From CAYWXV01 sp964462535 (GTDB lineage: Bacteria; Bacteroidota; Ignavibacteria; OLB7): a stretch of 25,326 bases of DNA. A program made the translations under genes and the position numbers. Shown here in pieces: positions 14,752 to 22,553 of the stretch; positions within the stretch are counted from its first letter, which is position 1; each line of letters begins with the position of its first letter. Location: positions 1 through 25,326 of the forward strand of contig CAYWXV010000038.1 of NCBI GenBank assembly GCA_964462535.1, written 5' to 3'. The notes beneath the pieces are model-generated. The model was not told the DNA's origin and did no database searches. It was given only the letters and a program-made list of their open reading frames with translations.

Positions 14752-15094
14752 ACGGATGGCGAAGGTACGCGGAACTTTTTTTACGACACGTGGGAACCCC
14801 ACCGTACGTGTCGGCTCTAAGGAACATAGAGGATAGATAGCCGGGTGATGAGGGTGATGCGTGTGAGGGCGGCGAACTAAACCGGGGGTTGAAATAGTCG
14901 TCTTGTGTGCCGTGAAATGGGAGAGGCCACTGACGGCTGTGCTGCAAGGCACGACATGTCGCGCAGTCATGTACCGAAGTGTCCAGAGAACTGCACCTCC
15001 GCGAACAAGCGCGCGCAATGCATGCGACTGCGCGGCATGTCATGCACCAATATCTTCGACATAAAGACTGTACTAAACCAGTTAGGAAGAAACC
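14752..15094. promoter_or_regulatory. Divergent 343-bp intergenic region rich in inverted repeats
   Basis: No gene is visible here. The region contains: (1) inverted 8-mers CGACACGT (14784-14791) and ACGTGTCG (14806-14813), next to a T-run at 14775-14782; (2) the 10-bp palindrome CGACATGTCG (14952-14961); and (3) a longer inverted repeat, 14949-14968 against 15026-15045, with 18 of 20 positions complementary and a 57-nt loop. A strong ribosome binding site (AGGA, 7 nt before the ATG) precedes the Spy-like gene. I could not assign -35/-10 elements with confidence. Confidence 0.5.
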
Positions 15095-15592
15095 ATGAAG
15101 ACGAAAACACTTGTCTCGACGATAGCGATCGCCGCCGTGGCGATGATGCTTTCTGTATCCCAGGCTGAAGCGCAAGGACGACGGGGCGGAGGACCGGGGG
15201 GACACCGTGGCGATATGATGGGAAAGGCAATGGACAAACTGAATCTGTCGCAGAGCCAGAAGGATCAGATTAAGTCGCTCCACGAATCGTTCAAGTCGGC
15301 GAACCAGGCGAAGCTCGACGAGATGAAGTCTCTTCAGGAGCAGATGCGTGACAAGATGAAGAGTGGTGACAAGGAAGGAGCGAAGGCGATCCGCGAACAA
15401 ATCAAGGCGAAGCGTGAGGCGTTGAAGCCCGCACGTGAGAAGCTCCACTCAGACGTCCTGGCAATTCTTACTCCGGAGCAGCGGACCCAGTTGGAGAAGA
15501 TGAAGGAAGAGGCAAAGGAGCGGCGAAAGGAGAATCGACGTGGTGGCAGAGGCAACCCAGGCGCTGGGCGTGACCAAGATGGAATCGACTGA
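15095..15592 (+). CDS. Spy/CpxP-like periplasmic protein (LTxxQ motif family)
   Basis: The 165-residue product starts with a signal peptide (positive MKTK, hydrophobic core, AEA-QG cleavage near residue 26). A Gly/Arg/His-rich segment follows, then charged amphipathic helices. LNLSQSQKDQIKSL and LTPEQRTQLEKM correspond to the two LTxxQ-type repeats of the Spy/CpxP family. The C-terminus is again Arg/Gly-rich. Family members act as periplasmic chaperones or stress sensors, and related proteins bind metals; the His/Met residues near HRGDMMGKAM are compatible with that but do not prove it. AGGA precedes the ATG by 7 nt. A hairpin terminator follows 55 nt after the stop, so it is probably a single-gene unit. 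Confidence 0.85.
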   Translation: MKTKTLVSTIAIAAVAMMLSVSQAEAQGRRGGGPGGHRGDMMGKAMDKLNLSQSQKDQIKSLHESFKSANQAKLDEMKSLQEQMRDKMKSGDKEGAKAIREQIKAKREALKPAREKLHSDVLAILTPEQRTQLEKMKEEAKERRKENRRGGRGNPGAGRDQDGID

Positions 15593-15646
15593 CCCTTACA
15601 AACGCTGTAGTCCACAGGCGCGTTCAACGAACGCTGAATTATAGAT

Positions 15647-15669
15647 AAGGCCGGCTTCATGCCGGCCTT
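15647..15669. terminator. Rho-independent terminator hairpin between convergent genes
   Basis: AAGGCCGGC (15647-15655) and GCCGGCCTT (15661-15669) form a perfect 9-bp GC-rich stem with a 5-nt loop. The sequence after it (CGTATTTCG) is only moderately T-rich. It lies between the convergent Spy-like and phosphatase genes, so it may serve both strands. Confidence 0.85.
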
Positions 15670-15711
15670 CGTATTTCGTGCATGGCCTGGTGAACGCGCT
15701 GCACCAATGAT

Positions 15712-16485
15712 CTATCTCTCGATTGTCGACTGCATTTTCGGCACGCTGACGATCGAATCGGATGGATACCGATAGGCCGTGAGAGCACCACCAAACACGC
15801 ACCCTGTGTCAATGCCAATCGCGTAGTCGTTCCGATAGGGCTCAGGATAGATCTGATGTCCAAAGATCACGAGATCGGGTCCCATGTAGTGCGGCGCCCA
15901 GTCGACTCGCTCCGGGAAACCCTCTGCCGTCTTGCGCCCCGTTGTCGGTCCATAGAGAGCATATCGTCGCACACGCTCGGGGCTGGGATCGATATGAAGA
16001 TCCGCGTGCCACGCAGCATGCGCCACGAGGGCACGACCGGAGTCCAGACGAAGAGCCCACGGAATGCGGGTGAAGAAATCCATAAGCTCGAGCCTCCACG
16101 CCCGTCGCTCCTCAATCGGGAGCAATCGGTACTGCTCGATGCTCGCTTCCAGTCCGTGACGAATGTAGACCGTCCGTCCCGCAAGCCATCGATGAAAACG
16201 TTCGTCGTGATTCCCAAGAACAGTCAGGGCGTGACCCCGCTTCCAAAGTCTATGCACCAGCCGGAGCGATTCCATGATGCCACTCCCGCGGTCAACGATG
16301 TCACCCACAAAGATCACACGAGGATGCTCACCCTTGCCGGCTGGCGGAATATCTGGATCCAGCAGGTCATCGTGCCCCAGGCGCTTCATCAGCTCGACCA
16401 GCTCATCGTAGCAGCCATGCACATCGCCGATCACATCGAACTCTCGTAGTTCGTCGTGTACCTGGATGTGAGAATGCGTGGACAT
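15712..16485 (-). CDS. Metallophosphoesterase, PrpE / polynucleotide-phosphatase-like
   Basis: This 257-residue calcineurin-type phosphoesterase of the PPP family has all metal-site blocks: GDVHGCYDEL (residues about 20-29), GDIVDRGSG, LGNHDERF, VAHAAW and FGHQIYPEP. The C-terminal IDTGCVFGGALTAYRYPS resembles Bacillus PrpE (bis-5'-nucleosyl-tetraphosphatase) and the phosphatase domain of bacterial polynucleotide kinase-phosphatase. The usual two-metal hydrolase chemistry is expected; the substrate (dinucleoside polyphosphate, phosphoprotein or RNA end) is not resolvable. The ATG at 16485 has no clear ribosome binding site. It diverges from lnt, and its 3' end faces the shared terminator. Confidence 0.9.
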   Translation of the reverse strand: MSTHSHIQVHDELREFDVIGDVHGCYDELVELMKRLGHDDLLDPDIPPAGKGEHPRVIFVGDIVDRGSGIMESLRLVHRLWKRGHALTVLGNHDERFHRWLAGRTVYIRHGLEASIEQYRLLPIEERRAWRLELMDFFTRIPWALRLDSGRALVAHAAWHADLHIDPSPERVRRYALYGPTTGRKTAEGFPERVDWAPHYMGPDLVIFGHQIYPEPYRNDYAIGIDTGCVFGGALTAYRYPSDSIVSVPKMQSTIER

Positions 16486-16692
16486 ACGTGGTTCGTTGGC
16501 TTCCTGCCGGGTCGGCCGATCGTGACACTACTCGTCTACGGCCCGTCGCGTGATCGATGGCGAATGCTTCGCTTGGAGGTTTTGATGCGAAGCGCGAAGA
16601 GCCGACCGAATGATACGCGATTGTCCACAAACGGCACCGGCGTCCCCATCTGAGGTTCGCGCTGCCTTCGACCATCTACAGTATATTCGGCG
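16486..16692. other. Divergent intergenic region between the phosphatase and lnt
   Basis: GCTTCGC (16566-16572) and GCGAAGC (16587-16593) form inverted 7-mers over a 14-nt loop and may be a hairpin or operator. I found no reliable promoter for either gene. Confidence 0.35.
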
Positions 16693-18381
16693 GTGCATAA
16701 CATCGACGTATCCAGTCCCATCGAAACAACCCGGCAACGCCCGCCTGTCTGGGTTCTTCTGGTCGCCACCGGGCTGCTTCTTGGGCTAGCGTACCCTCCC
16801 AATCCAGTTGGTCTCCTGGGATCGATTGGACTTGTGCCCCTTCTGATCGCGGTTGAACGGGCCCCCACGTGGAAGGTCCTGTTTCCGTGGACCTACCTCT
16901 CATTCCTGATCTTCTCGGCCCTCTCCACGTGGTGGGTTGGGTCGTGGCAACCTAATGCCGATCCGTTCCTTCAAATCTCGTGCGTCCTTCTGGTTCTGAT
17001 TCATCCCCTCTTCTTCGTCGTACCGATTCTCCTCTACCGATTCGTTCGTCGGCGCGCGGGACTGTTCCCGGCCCTTGCGTTTCTTCCCTTCCTCTGGTGT
17101 GGAGGTGAGTACATTCACGCTCTAGGCGACGCCAGCTACCCGTGGCTGACGCTGGGGAACACGCAGACCTACAACCTCTACTACATCCAGTTCATCGAGT
17201 TCACGGGGATCTGGGGGGCCAGCTTCCTGCTTGTCCTTCATAACGCCCTCTTCACGGCCATGATCCTTGCCCTCTCACTCTCAACGGGGGAGCAACGGAA
17301 GATCTTCAGGGTGTCGACGTTGATACTTGCGCTGTCGTTGATCATCCCGTTCATTCACGGCTTCGCCGTCATGGGAGAGGCTCGAAATCACGTCCCGTCA
17401 AGGACGATCACAGCAGGGATCGTGCAGCCGAACGTCAATCCGTGGGACAAATGGAAGCAGGCAGACACAACCGATCACATCAGGATGAACGCAGGTCTAT
17501 CGCAGCTGGTGATAGACTCCGGGCTGAGACCCGATATGTTCCTCTGGTCGGAGAACGCCATTCCCTATCCGATCACCTCCCCCGAATTTGCCCCGCGCAA
17601 GGAGATGATGTACCGTGCGATTGATTCCCTCGGAGTGCCGGTGGTTACGGGGTTTCCCGACTATCGTGAGTATCCGCGTGGGAGCGAGCCACCAAGTTCC
17701 AAGATGTATCCCAGATCGCGTCGTGATGGTGGAGTGGACACCATACGCTACGACTACTACAACTCGTCGGGACTCTTCGTTCCCGGTGCGGGACTGGTAA
17801 GCGCCTACCACAAGATGCAGCTGGTCCCGTTCGGTGAACGCATACCCTTTGTCGATGCCGTACCCTGGCTGATGTCGATGTTGTCGTGGAATGTCGGAAT
17901 CTCAACCTGGGCAAAGGGTGACTCGGTCGTCGTACTCCGATTCACATCACGCGACTCGATCGACGTGAAGATCGGCGCCGTAGTCTGCTTCGAAAGCGTC
18001 TACCCCGGACTGGTAAGAGAGTTCGTGGAGAAGGGGGCGAACCTGCTTGCCGTCATAACAAACGACGGTTGGTATTTGAAGACACCCGGACCACTACAGC
18101 ACGCTCGGTTCGCCGCGCTTCGCGCAATCGAGCTTCGGCGCTCCGTCATCCGCTCGGCAAACACCGGGATATCGTGTGTGATCAACCCGTATGGTCAGAT
18201 CGTTGCCGAGACGGACGAAGACGTGCGGACGACCCTGACCATGCCGGTTGAACTCCGTGACGACATGACGTTATATGCGCGATGGGGAGATTGGTGGCCG
18301 CAATTCTCACTTGTCGTTGCGTTGGCGTTCCTACTACATGCCTGGTGGAAGGGGCGAATGAACAACCGCCGCCTTAGCTGA
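16693..18381 (+). CDS. lnt: Apolipoprotein N-acyltransferase
   Basis: Lnt adds the third acyl chain to the N-terminal cysteine of lipoproteins in the inner membrane. The 562-residue protein has an N-terminal block of membrane segments up to about residue 235, then the nitrilase-like periplasmic domain and a last membrane helix near the C-terminus (FSLVVALAFLLHAWW). The catalytic triad is visible: E287 in WSENAIPY, K374 in YHKMQLVPFGE and C432 in VVCFESVYP. NDGWYLKTPGPLQHARFAALRAIE is a family hallmark. It starts at a GTG without an obvious ribosome binding site, which is the only sensible start before the first helix. It supports a diderm cell envelope. bshB1 follows after 43 nt on the same strand. 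Confidence 0.96.
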   Translation: MHNIDVSSPIETTRQRPPVWVLLVATGLLLGLAYPPNPVGLLGSIGLVPLLIAVERAPTWKVLFPWTYLSFLIFSALSTWWVGSWQPNADPFLQISCVLLVLIHPLFFVVPILLYRFVRRRAGLFPALAFLPFLWCGGEYIHALGDASYPWLTLGNTQTYNLYYIQFIEFTGIWGASFLLVLHNALFTAMILALSLSTGEQRKIFRVSTLILALSLIIPFIHGFAVMGEARNHVPSRTITAGIVQPNVNPWDKWKQADTTDHIRMNAGLSQLVIDSGLRPDMFLWSENAIPYPITSPEFAPRKEMMYRAIDSLGVPVVTGFPDYREYPRGSEPPSSKMYPRSRRDGGVDTIRYDYYNSSGLFVPGAGLVSAYHKMQLVPFGERIPFVDAVPWLMSMLSWNVGISTWAKGDSVVVLRFTSRDSIDVKIGAVVCFESVYPGLVREFVEKGANLLAVITNDGWYLKTPGPLQHARFAALRAIELRRSVIRSANTGISCVINPYGQIVAETDEDVRTTLTMPVELRDDMTLYARWGDWWPQFSLVVALAFLLHAWWKGRMNNRRLS

Positions 18382-18424
18382 CAACGGGCCCCGCGTTCCA
18401 TGTACCATCTCTCCTATTCCTGTT

Positions 18425-19159
18425 ATGGTCGATCTGCTTGCGATAGTCGCTCATCCTGATGACGCCGAACTGAGCGTATCCGGTGTTCTGTTGAAGCAAG
18501 CCGATCGTGGCGGGTCGTTTGCGATCGTTGATCTGACGCGAGGCGAACGGGGGACGCGCGGGTCGGCCGAATTGAGAGCCGAAGAGACACGCAGGGCGAA
18601 CGAGGTACTCGGTATCGACGAGAGTCGGCGGTGGAATCTGGAGATCCCTGATGGAGGGATCACAGAAACGGACGAGCACATCGCACGCGTCGTCACGGCA
18701 ATACGACACTTCCGGCCACGCACGCTTCTCCTTCCGTGGCGCAAGGACAGGCATCCAGACCACCAGGACGCACATCGTTTGATTCATCGAAGCCTGTTCG
18801 AGGCCGGGCTGACCGCGAGAGTCACTGAGCATGACGGAAGGACGCAGGAACCATTCCGCCCACTGCAGAGCTATTCCTTCTTCCACACCTACGAGACCAC
18901 GCCAATGCTCGTGGTTGACATCACCGACCAGCTTGACCGCAAGTTGGAGGCCATCGCGGCCTACGGGTCGCAGTTCACTGTGCCGGGTCGCTCTTCGCGT
19001 TTCGACACTGACCAGCCGCACACATTCATTTCTGCTGAGGGCTACATCGATGCGCTGATTGCGCGCATGCGTCACTGGGGGTTCATGGCTGGCGTTCCGT
19101 ACGCTGAGGCCTTCATGACCCTCAACGGTCCCGTCGTTGCGCAATCGATTGTCGACTAA
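18425..19159 (+). CDS. bshB1: Bacillithiol biosynthesis deacetylase BshB1
   Basis: BshB1 deacetylates GlcNAc-malate to GlcN-malate in bacillithiol synthesis. The LmbE/PIG-L zinc motifs are AHPDDAEL (H10, D12, D13) and RHPDHQDAH (H110, D112, H113). RGERGTRGS and the C-terminal VPGRSSRFDTDQPHTFISAEG with GVPYAEAF match the BshB1 subgroup. Its length is 244 residues, as usual. It starts at an ATG without a strong ribosome binding site. bshA and bshC are not in the window. The gene implies that this organism makes bacillithiol, as is known for Bacillota, Bacteroidota/Chlorobiota and Deinococcota. Other LmbE-type deacetylations remain possible but less likely. Confidence 0.92.
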   Translation: MVDLLAIVAHPDDAELSVSGVLLKQADRGGSFAIVDLTRGERGTRGSAELRAEETRRANEVLGIDESRRWNLEIPDGGITETDEHIARVVTAIRHFRPRTLLLPWRKDRHPDHQDAHRLIHRSLFEAGLTARVTEHDGRTQEPFRPLQSYSFFHTYETTPMLVVDITDQLDRKLEAIAAYGSQFTVPGRSSRFDTDQPHTFISAEGYIDALIARMRHWGFMAGVPYAEAFMTLNGPVVAQSIVD

Positions 19160-19204
19160 TCGGATCGAACCGGTCATATCACAGAGTAGAAGGGCACAAC
19201 CACA

Positions 19205-20002
19205 ATGCTGATACTCGGAATCATTCTCGTCGCGCTCGGCGCTCTCCTCCTCTTTCTCCGCTCCCGCGCCTTGAGCCATCTCCTGGAAATCAAGACGGCG
19301 GAGAAACTCACCGTTCACGACGTCATCGACACACGCGACGCAATTGCAGGGTCCGTAGGGCCAGGGGGATTCAGTCAAGTGGTGTCCGTGACCGGGACCC
19401 TTGTCTGCGATCAACCCCTCCACGGGGAGCTGTCGGAGCGCGAGTGCGCCTACTACACGATGCGTATTGAGGAACGCCACGAGGAGGAATATTGGGAGCG
19501 CGACAATGAGGGGCGCGATGTCAGACGGACACGGACTGGGAGTACGACGGTTGCCTCCAACAGCAACGCAGCACAGTTCTTTGTGGAAGACGGGAGTGGC
19601 CGACTGGAGCTTGACGCCGATGGAGCCGACATGGATCTGGAGACGGTGGTGGACCAATTCCAGCCAGCCTCCGTGGGGATCTCGAATCTGTCATTTGGGA
19701 ACTTCTCGCTCGACTACTCACCGGGGATGACGACGGGAAGAAGGATTCTGGGATATCACTACTCCGAGCAGATACTTCCGATCAACAGAAAGGTGTATGT
19801 CATCGGTGACGCGAGCGACCGAGGTGGCGAACTCAAGATCCGTCGACCCGACGATCGTGGGAAGCCGTACATCATCTCGCTGAAGAGTGGCGACGAAGTC
19901 GCACGCGGGATGGAGTCGAAAGCAAAGTGGCTGATGATCGGCGCGATCGCCTCGTTCGTCGCTGGCGCAATTGCAATCGCAGCCGGCGCAATGTCCAAAT
20001 AG
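19205..20002 (+). CDS. GIDE-domain membrane protein (E3 ubiquitin ligase MUL1-like family, no RING)
   Basis: The protein has 265 residues with one membrane segment at each end (about 2-18 and 243-262) and a soluble region between. The middle contains VTGTLVCDQPL, ERECAYYTMRIEER, FFVEDGSGRLELDADGAD and the RRILGYHYSEQILPINRKVYVIGDA block, the pattern of the GIDE domain of human MUL1/MAPL. The C-terminal RING finger of the eukaryotic proteins is absent and replaced by a membrane helix, so ubiquitin ligase activity is not expected. The role of bacterial GIDE proteins is unknown. It is the last gene before the assembly gap and follows bshB1 by 45 nt on the same strand. Confidence 0.82.
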   Translation: MLILGIILVALGALLLFLRSRALSHLLEIKTAEKLTVHDVIDTRDAIAGSVGPGGFSQVVSVTGTLVCDQPLHGELSERECAYYTMRIEERHEEEYWERDNEGRDVRRTRTGSTTVASNSNAAQFFVEDGSGRLELDADGADMDLETVVDQFQPASVGISNLSFGNFSLDYSPGMTTGRRILGYHYSEQILPINRKVYVIGDASDRGGELKIRRPDDRGKPYIISLKSGDEVARGMESKAKWLMIGAIASFVAGAIAIAAGAMSK

Positions 20003-20010
20003 CCGTTTGT

Positions 20011-20110
20011 NNNNNNNNNNNNNNNNNNNNNNNNNNNNNNNNNNNNNNNNNNNNNNNNNNNNNNNNNNNNNNNNNNNNNNNNNNNNNNNNNNNNNNNNNN
20101 NNNNNNNNNN
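20011..20110. other. Assembly gap (100 N)
   Basis: Exactly 100 undetermined bases form a scaffold gap, most likely of arbitrary length. Any gene in it is lost, and the linkage of left and right parts is inferred by the assembler. Confidence 0.99.
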
Positions 20111-20227
20111 CTCCCCCCTCGCTCGGTATTGAGAGAGGCGGGCCGATGGGGTGAGGGCCCGGCGCCGGTCACCAGTCGACACTCCAAGTCTCCCCCTCAA
20201 TCCACCACGAACCCTTAACTTGGCCGG

Positions 20228-21565
20228 ATGTTTTTTCGAGTACGGCTTCTTTTCGGCCTGATTCTGACGCTATCAGCGATTTCGGCGGTGCGTGGGCAGA
20301 ACGCAATCTCCCTGGAAGACCTTCAAACGCGCATTGATCCGTACTTCGCGCCCGAGCTTTTCCAGGATATAAAGGACGCACTTCCTCAGGCAGGCATCGA
20401 TGTCTGGGGCTATGACGTAGGCGACTATTCCGGTGATGGAGCCAACGACTTCGTCCTTGCGTTTCGACAGAAGGGAGATGGTCGGAAAAAGGTGAACGTC
20501 TACTTCTTCGTCGACGAAGATGGCATCGTGCGGCTGATCAAGGAGATGCAGACAGACTTTATCGAACTCCCAATCGAAGTTGGCGTCGCCATTACCGAAG
20601 GGAAGGCGATCACCACGAAGAAAATGAAGGAGGACAACTGGGAGATTCTCGGCTACGCCTACCGTAACGGTGTCGTCATGCTGGTTGATCGCTTCACCAC
20701 CGAGAAAATGGGACAGATGGTCTATGAGACCTACCGAAACTTCCAGTCGCTGGAGGGCTACGAACGCTACATCAACTCCGTCGACACGACCGTTCTCTTC
20801 CGAAGTGATTTTCTCACGATCCCCTCCTACACACGTGGGCGCGATGTCAGTTCGGGCTATCAGGCAACAGCCGATGCGCATCTCTCACGCTACATCACGC
20901 GTGGCAGCTACTACTGGAAGGACGAGCGCGATCTGACCCTCTTCAGCAGGAGCGCCTACGATGATGACTATCTCTATTTCAACCTGATCGTCCGCGACGA
21001 CGAGGTTGTGACGAGCGGACCGAATACCCCCGACTCCACTGCCGACCGGCTCGAGCTCTGGTTCGACATGTATTCGCTCGGTGATCGCTTCCGCGTCGGC
21101 CGCCGTGCGCGCGACTTCAGGATGAAGACCGACTCAAACATCTACGCCTTCAAAATCTCTATCGGAGATTTTGTCGATCAGCAGGCTCGTGTTACGATCG
21201 CAAGCTCCAACAACTTCGACGAGACGCAGATGAACGCCCGACTCCTGATCAAGGCGGTCGCGGTAAGAAGCGATAGTGGATACGCGGTCAAGCTCAAGAT
21301 TCCGTTCGCCCTCTTCGGATTCAGCGGCCCGCCATTCGATGAGCGGGGTGTCACCCCTTTCGGAGTCAACGTGGTAGTCCATGACGTGGACAATCCCTAC
21401 CGTCCGGAGGAGACGACGACCGTGACGACCAGCCAGAACTTCGACAAGTCGAAGCCGGCAACGTTCGGCGCTCTCGTTCTGGTGCCGAAGAACGAGTTCT
21501 ACGGTGAGTCGACGAACATCTACCTGGGTGAGATGAAGGAGCGTTTGCAGGAGGTGGGGTTCTGA
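20228..21565 (+). CDS. Secreted protein with FG-GAP-like segment and CBM9/DOMON-like domain
   Basis: The product has 445 residues. A signal peptide (MFFRVRLLFGLILTLSAIS, cleavage near VRG-QN, residue 23) is followed by a region with DVGDYSGDGANDFVLAF (near residue 65), which resembles calcium-binding FG-GAP/EF-type loops. The C-terminal half has AYDDDYLYFNLIVRDDEV, then DRLELWFD and repeated beta-strand motifs such as GYAVKLKIPFALFGF. This is the pattern of family 9 carbohydrate-binding or DOMON-like sugar/heme-binding domains. No catalytic domain is seen. The ligand is unknown. The ATG at 20228 lies 118 nt after the assembly gap, and no terminator is seen on that side. YggS follows after 13 nt. 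A surface or periplasmic binding role is an inference. Confidence 0.78.
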   Translation: MFFRVRLLFGLILTLSAISAVRGQNAISLEDLQTRIDPYFAPELFQDIKDALPQAGIDVWGYDVGDYSGDGANDFVLAFRQKGDGRKKVNVYFFVDEDGIVRLIKEMQTDFIELPIEVGVAITEGKAITTKKMKEDNWEILGYAYRNGVVMLVDRFTTEKMGQMVYETYRNFQSLEGYERYINSVDTTVLFRSDFLTIPSYTRGRDVSSGYQATADAHLSRYITRGSYYWKDERDLTLFSRSAYDDDYLYFNLIVRDDEVVTSGPNTPDSTADRLELWFDMYSLGDRFRVGRRARDFRMKTDSNIYAFKISIGDFVDQQARVTIASSNNFDETQMNARLLIKAVAVRSDSGYAVKLKIPFALFGFSGPPFDERGVTPFGVNVVVHDVDNPYRPEETTTVTTSQNFDKSKPATFGALVLVPKNEFYGESTNIYLGEMKERLQEVGF

Positions 21566-21578
21566 TTGCTGCTGCCCG

Positions 21579-22298
21579 ATGAACGTTGAAGGGACACACG
21601 CCGCGGATCCCGATGTGCGAACGATAGCCGTTCGTCACGAAGCGATCACACAGACGATGCTCGAGTCGTGTCGACGAGCAGGGCGCGATCCGGCGAGTGT
21701 AACGCTCGTTGGCGTGACGAAGAGGAAATCTGTTGACGTGGTTCGCAATGCCATCGCCGCCGGCATTCTTGACATCGGTGAGAACTACGTGCAGGAGTTG
21801 ATTGAGAAGGCGGAGTCAATTGGACCTGGACCCCGCTGGCATTTCATCGGTCATCTCCAGCGGAACAAAGTGCGTGTTGTCCTTCCGCACGTCCATATCA
21901 TTCATGGAGTCGACTCGGAACGCCTGGCGATCGAGATAGACCGGCAGGCGAACGAGCTGGGTCGAAGACTCCCAATATTGATTCAGGTAAACACGTCGGA
22001 AGAAGGTTCCAAATCAGGCGTCTCCCCCGCCGAAGCAACTGACCTTGCGACTCGAATACATGCGCTACCGTCAATTGATCTGCAGGGATTGATGACGATA
22101 CCGGCACCGACCGACGATCCCGAGAATACGCGACCTTTCTTTCGCGAACTCCGCTCACTTCGCGACCGCATCGCAGACACAATCTCGAAGCCCCTCCCCC
22201 ATCTAAGCATGGGGATGACGGACGATTTTCACGTTGCCATCGAAGAGGGGGCGACGATTGTCCGCATTGGAACGGCGTTGTTCGGGAGTAGGACGTGA
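21579..22298 (+). CDS. YggS/PLPBP family pyridoxal phosphate-binding protein
   Basis: This 239-residue protein of the PLP homeostasis family (YggS in E. coli, PROSC in humans) keeps free pyridoxal phosphate and amino acid pools balanced and is not known to catalyse a reaction. The PLP lysine is K48 in LVGVTKRKS. IGENYVQELIEKAE, WHFIGHLQRNKVR, LIQVNTSEEGSKSGV, GLMTIPA and LSMGMTDDFHVAIEEGATIVRIGTALFG complete the family pattern. It begins 13 nt after the secreted-protein gene, so the two may be cotranscribed. No Shine-Dalgarno sequence is visible. Its stop overlaps a GTG as GTGA, the possible start of a decayed frame (next entry). Confidence 0.94.
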   Translation: MNVEGTHAADPDVRTIAVRHEAITQTMLESCRRAGRDPASVTLVGVTKRKSVDVVRNAIAAGILDIGENYVQELIEKAESIGPGPRWHFIGHLQRNKVRVVLPHVHIIHGVDSERLAIEIDRQANELGRRLPILIQVNTSEEGSKSGVSPAEATDLATRIHALPSIDLQGLMTIPAPTDDPENTRPFFRELRSLRDRIADTISKPLPHLSMGMTDDFHVAIEEGATIVRIGTALFGSRT

Positions 22299-22553
22299 AC
22301 GACAGTGGGCGTATCCGCTTCAGTTATCACAGTGACCAGCGGGCACAAGCAACCACCGGCTGACACCTAATGACCGCGCGGAACAACATGGACTCGGAGA
22401 TCACCCTGCCGACACGGACATCCACAGGCACCGTCTCCGGCGCCACGGGAAACTGGACCGGGGGGCAATGTGATCGCGCTGCGATTTGCCCAGGAACCGG
22501 ATGTACAACGTGAACTAACAGGAACCAACCCCCAATACATCGATGCTGTTTAG
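22295..22553 (+). pseudogene. Possible decayed small gene between yggS and the M16 peptidase
   Basis: A GTG at 22295 overlaps the yggS stop. Its frame reads NDSGRIRFSYHSDQRAQATTG, then hits a stop at 22361, and reopens as MTARNNMDSEITLPTRTST and beyond. Near the run of six G (22460-22465) the protein-like sequence appears to shift to another frame, NVIALRFAQEPDVQRELTG, ending with NPQYIDAV and a TAG at 22551-22553. That end overlaps the M16 start by 11 nt, as coupled genes often do. Two lesions would be needed, so it is at best a pseudogene or an error-containing gene. I recognise no family. If the frame is not real, this is a 244-bp intergenic region with no other structure that I can name. 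Confidence 0.25.

Noticed and set aside
14775..14813. T-run and hairpin as a rho-independent terminator
   Set aside because: The T-run precedes the hairpin on the plus strand, and on the minus strand an A-run follows the hairpin, so neither orientation has stem then T-run.
14660..15448. Minus-strand open frame across the intergenic region and the Spy-like gene
   Set aside because: It overlaps the start of the FAD oxidoreductase in another frame and the whole signal peptide of the Spy-like gene; no conserved motifs.
18374..19657. Long open frame (about 427 codons) on the minus strand opposite bshB1 and the GIDE gene
   Set aside because: It lies antisense to two well-supported genes, its translation has no recognisable motif, and GC-rich codon bias on the other strand explains the lack of stops.
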